7,749 nucleotides of DNA, taken from Bacillota bacterium. GTDB lineage: Bacteria; Bacillota; Clostridia; Acetivibrionales; DTU013. The stretch covers positions 1 through 7,749 of the forward strand of contig JAEYON010000046.1 in NCBI GenBank assembly GCA_023411645.1. Direction: 5' to 3'. Shown piece by piece: positions 1 to 6,646 of the stretch. A program made the translations under genes and the position numbers. Position 1 is the stretch's first letter; each line of letters opens with the position of its first letter. A model generated the notes under the pieces. It saw only the letters and a program-made list of their open reading frames with translations, did no database searches and had not been told where the DNA came from.

Positions 1-618
1 GCCTACACTTTCGCACAGATGGCTACCACATATATTGTGGCCATGTTCGGCGCCGCTTCCATCACAGCAAGGGTTTATGGAAGCAGTATTTCAGTATTTT
101 CCGGCACTCTGGGCGCAGCCTTCGGACAGGGGTCCCAACTACTGGTGGGCAGACTGGTCGGTGCAGGAGACCACAGGAAAGCTTATAAGATTTGCTTCAA
201 TGCTTTAAAAATGGCGATTGCTTCAAATGCTGTTATATCATTTCTGTTTTTCCTTTTTGGCAGGCAGCTTGCCGGAATATTCACGCGGGATCCGGCTATT
301 ATTGAAATGGTGTACATTGTTCTCGCCATAGATATGGCCGTCGAACTGGGCCGCGCGTCTAACCTGGTCATAGGGAATTCGCTCAGAGGCGCAGGCGATG
401 TCAAGTTCCCTGTAATTATCTCAGTGCTGTCCATGTGGGGTGTCAGCGTCACTTTGTGCTACGTTCTGGGAGTGGTGCTGGATCTTGGCCTTACCGGGAT
501 CTGGATTGCCTTTGCGGCGGACGAATGCTTCAGGGGCGTGCTGATGTACAAAAGGTGGAAATCCCGCGCATGGGTAGGTATGTCTGTCGTTCAGGGGAAT
601 CAGCAGGAATTGACCTAA
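1..618 (+). CDS. MATE-family multidrug/cation antiporter, C-terminal half (5' end outside window)
   Basis: This is the last 205 residues of a polytopic membrane protein, read in frame from base 1 to the TAA at 616-618. MATE proteins are usually about 450 residues, so roughly the second half is present. MATE transporters export drugs or metabolites across the cytoplasmic membrane in exchange for Na+ or H+. The fragment shows the second MatE repeat: a glycine-rich helix with GAAFGQGSQLLVGRLVGAG, a short basic loop (DHRKAY), then alternating hydrophobic helices and the RGAGDVKFP loop typical of the family. It ends in a short basic cytoplasmic tail (YKRWKSRAW) and a polar end. An internal ATG at 19 is not the start, because the reading frame stays open and transporter-like upstream of it. 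The substrate cannot be told. The family call is firm; the true start is not visible. Confidence 0.9.
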   Translation, partial: AYTFAQMATTYIVAMFGAASITARVYGSSISVFSGTLGAAFGQGSQLLVGRLVGAGDHRKAYKICFNALKMAIASNAVISFLFFLFGRQLAGIFTRDPAIIEMVYIVLAIDMAVELGRASNLVIGNSLRGAGDVKFPVIISVLSMWGVSVTLCYVLGVVLDLGLTGIWIAFAADECFRGVLMYKRWKSRAWVGMSVVQGNQQELT

Positions 619-693
619 ATTCCTATGAATGAAACCTACAGCCCTCAACGCTTCAAAACATATGCATATGGACAGGGAGTATCCCATGTAAGG

Positions 694-729
694 CCTGCGC
701 ATTCTATTGCGACGCTGGTATTGTTTTTT
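694..729 (+). terminator. weak rho-independent terminator candidate after the MATE gene
   Basis: CCTGCG at 694-699 can pair with CGCTGG at 713-718. This gives five G/C pairs around one T-T mismatch and a 13-base loop. TATTG and a run of six T follow at 719-729. The position suits the end of the MATE transcript before the convergent kinase gene. The stem is imperfect and the loop large, so this is tentative. No better terminator for either gene was seen in the 619-729 gap, which otherwise holds only a 12-base palindrome at 659-670. Confidence 0.3.
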
Positions 730-2559
730 CTACAGTTCATTTGTTGTGTATATGTCAGAAAACTCAATGTTGATTTTTTCAATCAGGTTGTGGTTGCCGG
801 AGCCGGACCTTCGTGTATCCGATCCGGCATCCAGCGCAGATGGTTCAGTTGATTCTGCAGGCAGAATTGTTACGGGAAACACAATGGTGAATTCGGCGCC
901 TTTCCCTGGCTCACTGCTTACCGTAATTGTACCGTTATGTGCCCCGACAAGTGACTTTACAAGTGAAAGACCGATTCCGCTCCCTTCCTGATTTCTGCTC
1001 AAAGATGAATCGACCTGTCCAAATCTCTCAAATATAAGCTTTTGCTTGTTCGCAGGTATTCCAATACCTGTATCTCTGACTTTAATAATGACTTTATCTA
1101 CACAGTCATTAATACTGATGAAGATGCTGCCGTTTCTGTCTGTAAATTTCAACGCATTGGAAAACAGGTTCAGCATGATCCTTTCTATGATATCCGGATC
1201 ACAGGCCATGAATTTTTCTTCGGCATCTGTATCAAATATGATGCTAATCCCCTTACTCTCTGCATACTTTACAACAGACAGGGAGATCTCCTCTACAATG
1301 CTAATGATATTGTGATTGCCCATTTTGATAGAAAGATATCCGCTTTCAAATCTGGATGAATCTATAATATTGTTGATGATCCTTATCAAACGAAAGCAGT
1401 TTTGCTTAATATGTATTATCTGTCTCTGGATCTTCTCGCGGTCGCTCTGATTATCATTTAAAAGATTTGCTCTCTCTATCATCTGGGTTGATGCAAATAT
1501 GACGCTCAATGGTGTTTTCAGCTCGTGGGACATATTTGAATAAAACTGTGATTTTTTTCTGTCAGAAATAGATATGCTGTCGATCATGTTGTTGAGTGCA
1601 CGAGCTGTAGCAGAAAGCTCATCTGTGCCGTGGGTATCCGCTCTGACGGAATAATCACCGTCTTTGGCAATGGTGATGGCCTCGTTGATATCAAACAGCT
1701 TCTTTTCAAACATTTTGCCAAGGACAAGGGTATATAATACAGAAAACAGTGAAATAAGCGCTAACATATAGCAGTCTTTTCTTGAACGGGCGATATGCTC
1801 AGCCATGACTTCATCATAGGATGTCGTGACATAACAGTTCCAGCCGAGCATATCTATTGGATGGTATACTATGATTTGTTTGTTTCTCCCGGAACCGTTG
1901 ATGCCCGTGGCAGGCCATATGAAATTATCGCTTCCGCTGCTGTCATACACGACAATGCCATTACGATCTTTGATGCCGAACCTGCTCTCCTCTGAATCCC
2001 TATAATCCGGCAGGATCTTTGATAGATTGTCCAGGTTGATTTCACTTACAACGACACCGTATAATCTGCCGTTTTTTCGCACTGACATTGCGATGATGAT
2101 TGTAGGATTGTCAGTAAAAGAGGGTTGAACCAAATCGGAAAGAACCCTATTCTCCCCAGCGAAAATTTTCTTGATGAAGTCTTCAGCAGACAATGATTTT
2201 CCGATCAACTCAGTTTTATCAGATGCAATAACAATACCATCTGCGGAAAGCCACATTAATGAGGAAATCGCACTTTGACTTCGCCCAGATTCCTGAAGGT
2301 ATGCCTGTAAAGCTTCGTCGGACATAAAAGGATATGATACAATACGGGAACCAACAATTGCCTGCTGCTGCCATAACCCTGATATATGGTTTGTAAAGGT
2401 GGTCATGATCGCTTCGGCGTGGTCTTCGCTTGCCTCCAGTTCATATTGCAGTTTTTCAGTATACTCACTATGAATGTTGTAAATGTGCAAAGCCATAAGC
2501 GGTATCAGCACAGTTAACATGAGGAGAAAAAGTTTAGCCTTGACGCCTACTTTTATCAT
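730..2559 (-). CDS. membrane sensor histidine kinase: dCache sensor, HAMP, HisKA, HATPase_c
   Basis: A complete 609-residue two-component sensor kinase. It senses a signal outside the cell, autophosphorylates on histidine and should pass the phosphate to a response regulator. In order: membrane helix 1 (about 7-27); extracellular region (about 28-258) with two PAS-like folds typical of dCache_1, around residues 103-175 and 193-250; membrane helix 2 (about 262-282); HAMP linker (about 283-335); HisKA dimerisation domain with SHELKTP and phospho-acceptor His345; and an HATPase_c domain with N box Asn464/Asn468, G1 DTGIGI at 496-501, F box FERF at 510-513 and G2 GSGIGL at 526-531. All catalytic motifs are intact. 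A polar tail of about 40 residues follows. The start is the ATG at 2559, because GGGGGTGA lies 5 bases upstream and the hydrophobic helix follows at once. The frame is open 31 codons further up, but that stretch overlaps the promoter. No response regulator is adjacent, and the ligand is unknown. Confidence 0.93.
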   Translation of the reverse strand: MIKVGVKAKLFLLMLTVLIPLMALHIYNIHSEYTEKLQYELEASEDHAEAIMTTFTNHISGLWQQQAIVGSRIVSYPFMSDEALQAYLQESGRSQSAISSLMWLSADGIVIASDKTELIGKSLSAEDFIKKIFAGENRVLSDLVQPSFTDNPTIIIAMSVRKNGRLYGVVVSEINLDNLSKILPDYRDSEESRFGIKDRNGIVVYDSSGSDNFIWPATGINGSGRNKQIIVYHPIDMLGWNCYVTTSYDEVMAEHIARSRKDCYMLALISLFSVLYTLVLGKMFEKKLFDINEAITIAKDGDYSVRADTHGTDELSATARALNNMIDSISISDRKKSQFYSNMSHELKTPLSVIFASTQMIERANLLNDNQSDREKIQRQIIHIKQNCFRLIRIINNIIDSSRFESGYLSIKMGNHNIISIVEEISLSVVKYAESKGISIIFDTDAEEKFMACDPDIIERIMLNLFSNALKFTDRNGSIFISINDCVDKVIIKVRDTGIGIPANKQKLIFERFGQVDSSLSRNQEGSGIGLSLVKSLVGAHNGTITVSSEPGKGAEFTIVFPVTILPAESTEPSALDAGSDTRRSGSGNHNLIEKINIEFSDIYTTNEL

Positions 2560-2563
2560 AAAT

Positions 2564-2574
2564 ATCACCCCCAC
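2564..2574 (-). promoter_or_regulatory. ribosome binding site that fixes the kinase start
   Basis: On the minus strand the sequence reads GTGGGGGTGAT, ending 4 bases before the ATG at 2559. The GGGGGTGA core is a good match to the 3' end of 16S rRNA at normal spacing. No comparable site precedes the upstream in-frame ATG at 2652. Confidence 0.7.
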
Positions 2575-2622
2575 AAGACATAAAAATACAATATTTGAAA
2601 AAATATGACAGCGATATGAACT

Positions 2623-2651
2623 ATTATAACATGAGTTTTTCAGTAAAACCA
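2623..2651 (-). promoter_or_regulatory. extended -10 promoter of the sensor kinase gene
   Basis: The minus strand carries a perfect TATAAT (2628 down to 2623) preceded by TGT, giving the extended -10 form TGnTATAAT. A poor -35 match, TGGTTT (2651 down to 2646), sits 17 bases upstream. Transcription would begin near 2616 and leave a leader of about 57 bases before the ATG at 2559. That leader contains an A/T-rich inverted repeat, ATATTT-GAAA-AAATAT in plus-strand terms, at 2591-2606. This is probably a housekeeping sigma-factor promoter relying on the extended -10 element. It was read by eye, not scored. Confidence 0.6.
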
Positions 2652-2761
2652 TACATCAACCAACTAGATTTAACCAATATTTTTACCTGGATGAGAGCTG
2701 TGTGGGACGGCTTGTCACGCTTCAGTTTTAGCCTTGATGAGTTATATGCAGGCTGTCCGTC

Positions 2762-2790
2762 TTGATAATAAAATAAAGTTGTAGTACAGT
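2762..2790 (+). promoter_or_regulatory. candidate promoter for the sirtuin gene
   Basis: TTGATA at 2762-2767 (5 of 6 matches to the -35 consensus) and TACAGT at 2785-2790 (4 of 6 to the -10) are separated by 17 bases. Transcription would start near 2797, upstream of the sirtuin ribosome binding site at 2826-2832. GATAAT at 2764-2769 is an alternative -10, but it lacks a good -35. The rest of the 2640-2760 stretch shows no recognisable riboswitch, only short imperfect inverted repeats such as GACGG (2705-2709) with CCGTC (2757-2761). Confidence 0.35.
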
Positions 2791-2825
2791 GAAAACAGTA
2801 ATTGCGAGATATAGAAGATTACAGC

Positions 2826-2832
2826 AGGAGGG
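2826..2832 (+). promoter_or_regulatory. ribosome binding site that fixes the sirtuin start
   Basis: AGGAGGG ends 10 bases before the ATG at 2843. It is the only strong Shine-Dalgarno sequence near the gene. It favours that ATG over the in-frame GTG at 2789, which lies on the candidate -10 box and has no ribosome site. Confidence 0.7.
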
Positions 2833-2842
2833 ATATTTTGTT

Positions 2843-3556
2843 ATGAATGGGTTGGAACAATTTACAATGTGGCTAAGTCAGAGTAACCGTATTGTCTTTT
2901 TCGGAGGTGCAGGTGTGTCTACCGAGAGCGGCATCCCGGACTTCAGAAGTGTGGATGGCCTCTATAATCAGAAATATCCCTATCCGCCGGAGACGATTCT
3001 TAGCCATTCTTTTTTCGTAAGAGATCAGAAGGAGTTTTTTGAGTTTTACAGGGAGAAAATGATTTTCCCGGATGCAAAGCCCAATGTAACACATATAAAG
3101 CTGGCGCAGTTGGAAGCTGAGGGCAAGGTAAAAGCTGTGGCAACACAGAATATTGATGGATTACATCAGAAGGCCGGCAGCAGAAAGGTGCTGGAATTAC
3201 ATGGCTCCGTACATAGAAATTATTGTATGAGATGCGGAAGATTCTATGACTTGAAGGCAATAATGGGTACAAAGGGGGTCCCGGCCTGTGAATGCGGCGG
3301 GGTAATAAAACCGGATGTGGTTCTTTATGAGGAAGACGTGAACGAAGAGATAATGAACGAGGCGATACGGTACATCGCCGAAGCGGATATGCTCATAATA
3401 GGCGGAACGTCTCTGTCAGTCTATCCCGCGGCCGGACTTGTGCGTAATTATAATGGTGAAAGGCTGGTACTGATAAACAAATCAACGACCCAATATGACA
3501 GATATGTGAATTTGCTGCTGCACAACAGCCTGGGGGACGTGTTTTCACAAATTTGA
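2843..3556 (+). CDS. cobB: Sir2-family NAD-dependent protein deacylase (sirtuin)
   Basis: A 237-residue cytoplasmic sirtuin, the normal length for a bacterial single-domain enzyme. Sirtuins remove acetyl or other acyl groups from lysine side chains, consuming NAD+ and releasing nicotinamide and O-acyl-ADP-ribose. Visible signatures are the NAD-binding GAGVSTESGIPDFRS (22-36), TQNIDGLH (101-108), catalytic His120 in LELHGS, a zinc site of Cys128, Cys131, Cys149 and Cys151, and GGTSLSVYPAAGL (187-199). The acyl-pocket stretch reads FYREK (68-72). By hand alignment, Tyr69 matches E. coli CobB Tyr92, but Lys72 replaces Arg95. The Tyr/Arg pair marks desuccinylase activity, so deacetylation is the likelier activity (inference). 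The start is the ATG after AGGAGGG; the frame extends 18 codons upstream to a GTG. The next gene begins 41 bases later on the same strand. The symbol follows general usage for bacterial sirtuins. Confidence 0.94.
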   Translation: MNGLEQFTMWLSQSNRIVFFGGAGVSTESGIPDFRSVDGLYNQKYPYPPETILSHSFFVRDQKEFFEFYREKMIFPDAKPNVTHIKLAQLEAEGKVKAVATQNIDGLHQKAGSRKVLELHGSVHRNYCMRCGRFYDLKAIMGTKGVPACECGGVIKPDVVLYEEDVNEEIMNEAIRYIAEADMLIIGGTSLSVYPAAGLVRNYNGERLVLINKSTTQYDRYVNLLLHNSLGDVFSQI

Positions 3557-3570
3557 CGCAAGGGGGCCGA

Positions 3571-3594
3571 ATGGTTAATCAATCATTGAGGTGA
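3571..3594 (+). other. 7-codon mini-ORF just upstream of the FAD oxidoreductase
   Basis: An ATG at 3571 is preceded by AGGGGG and opens a reading frame MVNQSLR that stops with TGA at 3592-3594. That stop is three bases before the start codon of the next gene and overlaps its ribosome site, GAGGTGAT (3588-3595). It could couple translation from the sirtuin end to the flavoprotein. The downstream gene has a good ribosome site of its own, so the mini-ORF may be chance. Confidence 0.2.
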
Positions 3595-3597
3595 TAT

Positions 3598-4665
3598 ATG
3601 TACGATATCGCAATTGTAGGTGGAGGGCCTGCGGGAGCTACACTGGCCAGGCTTGCGGGAAGCAAATACAAGGTGCTGCTGCTGGAGAAACGCTCGTTCC
3701 AAGATGATATGCCAATAACGAGAGAAAAATCATGCGGAGGGCTGCTGGACCCGGATGCGCAGCGGATGATGGCGCGATTCGGGCTTGGCATTCCGAAGTC
3801 TGTGCTTCAAAGTCCACAGATGTTCGCTGTGAGAACTATAGACTTAAGTAATGGTGTTGAACGTTACTACCAGCGCCACTATATCAACATCAACAGAAAT
3901 GAGTTTGACAAATGGCTTGAATCGATCATTCCTCCTTCTGTTACGGTCATGACAGATACCATTTTCAGATCCTTTGAAGATAGGGAAAATCATATTGTTG
4001 TAAGGTTCCGACACAAGGGCAGAGAGTATAATGAGTGCACGAGGATTTTGGTTGGAGCGGACGGTGCACTTTCAGCAGTCAGAATGCAGAGGTTCCGAGA
4101 ATGTCTATGCCCAAAATTGTATGTGACCATACAGGAGTGGTTTGAAGCTGACAAACCTCAAAACTATTATGGAGCTATTTTTGATGAGGAAATAACAGAC
4201 TTTTATTCATGGACAATACCGAAGGAGGACCGCGTCATTCTAGGGACAGCGATGATTCCGGGTAAAGATCTCCACAATAGATTTGAGCTTTTAAAAAGGA
4301 AGCTTGTGCCTTATGGGTATCGTTTTGAAAAAAGTCTTCAGAGAAACGGAGCATATCTATACCGTCCTGTGAAGAGGAGCCATATACTTACAGGAGATGG
4401 ACGGGTCCTGCTAGTCGGTGAAGCTGCAGGCTTTATTAGCCCCAGCTCGGCTGAGGGGATGAGCTATGCTTTTAAAAGCTCCCTTGCGCTTGCGCACGCT
4501 TTGGAGAAAGGTCTGGAGGAATGTGAACAGTTATATCGTAAAAATACAAATTCCCTGATCAGGAATATCACTTTGAAGAATTTAAAATCCCCGGGCATGT
4601 ATAACCCGTTTCTGCGAAAGTGTGCCATGAAGTCAGGCCTGATGAGCATTGACATCGTAGATTAA
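3598..4665 (+). CDS. FAD-dependent oxidoreductase, geranylgeranyl reductase-like (FixC/GGR type)
   Basis: A 355-residue soluble or membrane-associated flavoprotein of the group that includes geranylgeranyl reductases, FixC and p-hydroxybenzoate-hydroxylase-fold enzymes. Such enzymes use FAD to reduce or hydroxylate a lipid or aromatic substrate; the substrate here cannot be told. An N-terminal Rossmann motif GGGPAG (8-13) begins seven residues from the start, with Glu30 placed to bind the adenosine ribose. A SCGGLLDP segment (45-52) matches the conserved cysteine-glycine region of GGR-type reductases. A DG-type motif, GADGALSAVR, is at 153-162. The second FAD motif at 274-291 reads GEAAGFISPSSAEG, with Glu where GDAAG is usual. 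The C-terminal 55 residues are basic and partly helical. ATG 3598 is chosen because GAGGTGAT ends 2 bases upstream and the Rossmann fold starts at once. It lies 41 bases after the sirtuin, so co-transcription is likely. Confidence 0.82.
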   Translation: MYDIAIVGGGPAGATLARLAGSKYKVLLLEKRSFQDDMPITREKSCGGLLDPDAQRMMARFGLGIPKSVLQSPQMFAVRTIDLSNGVERYYQRHYININRNEFDKWLESIIPPSVTVMTDTIFRSFEDRENHIVVRFRHKGREYNECTRILVGADGALSAVRMQRFRECLCPKLYVTIQEWFEADKPQNYYGAIFDEEITDFYSWTIPKEDRVILGTAMIPGKDLHNRFELLKRKLVPYGYRFEKSLQRNGAYLYRPVKRSHILTGDGRVLLVGEAAGFISPSSAEGMSYAFKSSLALAHALEKGLEECEQLYRKNTNSLIRNITLKNLKSPGMYNPFLRKCAMKSGLMSIDIVD

Positions 4666-4731
4666 TAATGTCATTATGAATGTGGCATAAATCTGGTTTC
4701 ATATGGTGAGAATTGAGTAAACTACGTTTTT

Positions 4732-4739
4732 GGAGGAAG
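4732..4739 (+). promoter_or_regulatory. ribosome binding site supporting a TTG start
   Basis: GGAGGAAG ends two bases before the TTG at 4742, and the GGAGG core is 5 bases from it. An in-frame TTG at 4730 overlaps this site and has none of its own. No in-frame ATG lies before the first membrane helix. The upstream gap (4666-4731) shows no clear promoter or terminator, only a short ATAAT/ATTAT repeat. Confidence 0.6.
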
Positions 4740-4741
4740 TC

Positions 4742-6616
4742 TTGAATAATAAACCTAATCATATTTCTATAAATGGTTATGTCAAAAATATTCTGTTCGT
4801 ATTGCTATTATCTGCTGTGTTATCCTGTATCGGTATCTTGCTTTCCGATGTGGTCAATCTGACCAATTTGCTAAGGTATGTCCGTTCACCGTTGCTGTTT
4901 TTGCTTAACACCCTGCCGCTGACCTTGCTGTTACTGCTGTTGTATCATCTGACCTCCAGACATTGGCTGGCCTTCAGCCTCGGAGGAGGAATTTACATAG
5001 TGGCTCATGTCGCTAATCGATTCATGATGCAGCTACGGGAGGAACCGCTGATACCTCAGGATATCGTGCTGGGGGTTGAGGCGGCGAGAGTGGTTAAAAT
5101 CGGTGAACTGCCGTTTAGCCCTATCATTATTTTTAGTTTGATGTTCTGGATCTTTGTCAGTCTTGGTCTATTCTTTTTCGTGAAATCTCGCCCTCTTGGC
5201 TGGATCACTAAAGTTGCCGGCGTGCTGGCTGTCATATCCCTTTTTTCCGCATCCATTCCCGTTCTTTATAAGAAGTCCGGTTTGTATGACAGCTTTGAAG
5301 TCACCGGTTCCATATATTCCCGTGTAAATCTGTTCAAATCCCGAGGTTTTGTCTATTCTTTTCTGTATCGGGCTGCAAATTACAAATCTATAAAACCTGA
5401 GACTTATTTAAAAGAAGAAGTGCAGCAAAAACTAGATGCCTACAAAGAAGCCCCTTATACCTTGAATAATGGTAAAAAGCCTCATGTTATCGCTGTCATG
5501 GGGGAGGCCTTCTATGATATTGACACAATTCCAGGTGCTGAGTTCAACCAAGGCTTTGATCCGCTTAAAAATTTCAACAGCATCAAGGAGAGGGCTTACA
5601 GTGGAAGGATTGTGACAAGTGTGTTCGGAGGAGGTACTGCCAATACAGAGTTCTCCTTTCTGACGGGTCATTCGATGCCGATCATGCCGGAATTGAGCAG
5701 TCCATATTCCTATTACATAAGAAAGGATACCTTTTCACTGGCACGTGTGCTGGAAGGAGCCGGTTACGCTACAATGGCCTTCCATCCGGGGGAATCCTGG
5801 TTCTACAACCGTTCGAATGTATATAAATTCTTCGGATTTGATACGATTTACTTTAAAAAAGATATGGATCAGAATAAGGTTGAAATTAACCATGGCTACA
5901 TTTCGGACGTGAGTACGGCGGAGTTTGCGTTGGAAAAGCTGAGCTCTCATCTGGCAACAGAACCTGAAACGCCGTTTTTTGAGTTTGTCGTGAATATCGA
6001 CAACCATGGCCCATACTCAAAGAGAGATCTTGGTTATCCCGAAATACTCAAGCGCAAGGATACTATGGATGAAGCTACATATAATATTCTTAACAACTAT
6101 ATTTATGGGCTGATGCGATGTGATCAGGCACTTGGGTACCTTGTAGATTCCATTGGCAAAATGGACGAGCCCGTGGTTTTCCTCTATTTCGCCGACCACT
6201 TGCCTTTTCTCGGTGAGAATTATCAGGGTTATAATGCCCTTAACTTTAAACTTGGACAGGATCAGGATCTGGAGGCATATTTGAATCAATACGAAACTCC
6301 CTGGTTCATCTGGTGCAACAGTGCAGCCGAGGCGTTGCTTGCCGAAAGCGGCATCCCTGTGAAAAAGGGCGCGGCTCCGCAAATCAGCCCAAACTTTCTG
6401 GCAACTGAGCTTTTGGAATTTATTGGGCAGGAAGGCGGAGGCAGCTTTCATTATTTATCTGAACTGAAGAAGAAGCTACCGGTCATTACCAGCCGTTTTA
6501 CGATGGAAAACGGGGTGTTTACCGAGAACTTGTCTGAGGAATCTAAAGCGTTGATAGATCAATACAGAATGATTCAATACTATTTGATGATGGAGAAGGA
6601 AGCAGTGGATCCTTGA
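4742..6616 (+). CDS. LTA synthase family membrane phosphoglycerol transferase (sulfatase fold)
   Basis: A 624-residue membrane enzyme with the layout of lipoteichoic acid synthases and related phosphoglycerol transferases. These move glycerol-phosphate from phosphatidylglycerol onto a glycolipid or cell-surface polymer outside the membrane. Five N-terminal helices (about 13-38, 51-70, 75-95, 125-147, 154-176) lead into an extracellular sulfatase-type domain (about 244-560). Active-site residues by comparison with S. aureus LtaS are metal-binding Glu255 in MGEAF, catalytic Thr299 in GGGTANTEF, Trp353 and Arg357 in the ESWFYNR segment, His422 in DNHGPY, and metal-binding Asp485-His486. The last pair reads ADH rather than the usual GDH. 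EEPLIPQD between helices 3 and 4 is also family-typical. The start is TTG 4742, chosen from the ribosome site. The gene lies 76 bases after the flavoprotein, so it may be in the same operon. Whether it makes true lipoteichoic acid or modifies another glycan cannot be told. Confidence 0.88.
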   Translation: MNNKPNHISINGYVKNILFVLLLSAVLSCIGILLSDVVNLTNLLRYVRSPLLFLLNTLPLTLLLLLLYHLTSRHWLAFSLGGGIYIVAHVANRFMMQLREEPLIPQDIVLGVEAARVVKIGELPFSPIIIFSLMFWIFVSLGLFFFVKSRPLGWITKVAGVLAVISLFSASIPVLYKKSGLYDSFEVTGSIYSRVNLFKSRGFVYSFLYRAANYKSIKPETYLKEEVQQKLDAYKEAPYTLNNGKKPHVIAVMGEAFYDIDTIPGAEFNQGFDPLKNFNSIKERAYSGRIVTSVFGGGTANTEFSFLTGHSMPIMPELSSPYSYYIRKDTFSLARVLEGAGYATMAFHPGESWFYNRSNVYKFFGFDTIYFKKDMDQNKVEINHGYISDVSTAEFALEKLSSHLATEPETPFFEFVVNIDNHGPYSKRDLGYPEILKRKDTMDEATYNILNNYIYGLMRCDQALGYLVDSIGKMDEPVVFLYFADHLPFLGENYQGYNALNFKLGQDQDLEAYLNQYETPWFIWCNSAAEALLAESGIPVKKGAAPQISPNFLATELLEFIGQEGGGSFHYLSELKKKLPVITSRFTMENGVFTENLSEESKALIDQYRMIQYYLMMEKEAVDP

Positions 6617-6622
6617 GGATCC
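6607..6622 (+). repeat. GGATCC-TTGA-GGATCC hairpin across the stop codon
   Basis: GGATCC (6607-6612) and GGATCC (6617-6622) are each self-complementary, so they read both as a direct repeat and as a 6-base stem with loop TTGA. The TGA stop of the LTA-synthase-like gene (6614-6616) sits in the loop. There is no T-run after it, so it does not look like a terminator. It lies seven bases before the purine-rich ribosome site serving the next reading frame. Confidence 0.4.
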
Positions 6623-6628
6623 TTTGAA

Positions 6629-6640
6629 AAGGAGAAGGAG
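6629..6640 (+). promoter_or_regulatory. tandem ribosome binding site AAGGAGAAGGAG
   Basis: Two copies of AAGGAG lie back to back. The second is 6 bases before a GTG at 6647, which is ideal for that codon, and 28 bases before the ATG at 6669, which is too far for direct initiation there. This spacing raises the mini-ORF idea described for 6647-6676. Confidence 0.5.
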
Positions 6641-6646
6641 TATCGA

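Noticed and set aside
659..670. Perfect 12-base palindrome CATATGCATATG between the convergent genes
   Set aside because: It is A/T-rich with low complexity and gives at most a 4-base stem. There is no sign of a promoter or terminator using it.
2560..2652. Longer kinase with a start at the upstream in-frame ATG (2652)
   Set aside because: The extra 31 residues cover the extended -10 promoter, the ATG has no ribosome site, and ATG 2559 has GGGGGTGA at proper spacing.
2789..2842. Sirtuin starting at the in-frame GTG 2789
   Set aside because: It has no ribosome site and lies on the candidate -10 box. Sirtuins of this type normally begin close to the GAG motif, and AGGAGGG points to ATG 2843.
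2843..3556. Sirtuin as part of an anti-phage defence system
   Set aside because: Defence sirtuins are usually fused or paired with partners such as Argonaute, HerA or STAND proteins. This is a plain single-domain deacylase with no such neighbour.
4666..4685. ATAAT/ATTAT inverted repeat after the flavoprotein stop as a terminator
   Set aside because: The stem is five A-T pairs with a three-base loop and no T-run follows, so it is too weak.
4703..4720. Five-codon ATG frame upstream of the LTA-synthase-like gene
   Set aside because: It has no ribosome site and does not reach the TTG start, unlike the two mini-ORFs reported.
6017..6451. 144-codon open frame on the minus strand
   Set aside because: It is antisense to the conserved sulfatase domain and shows no domain or ribosome site.
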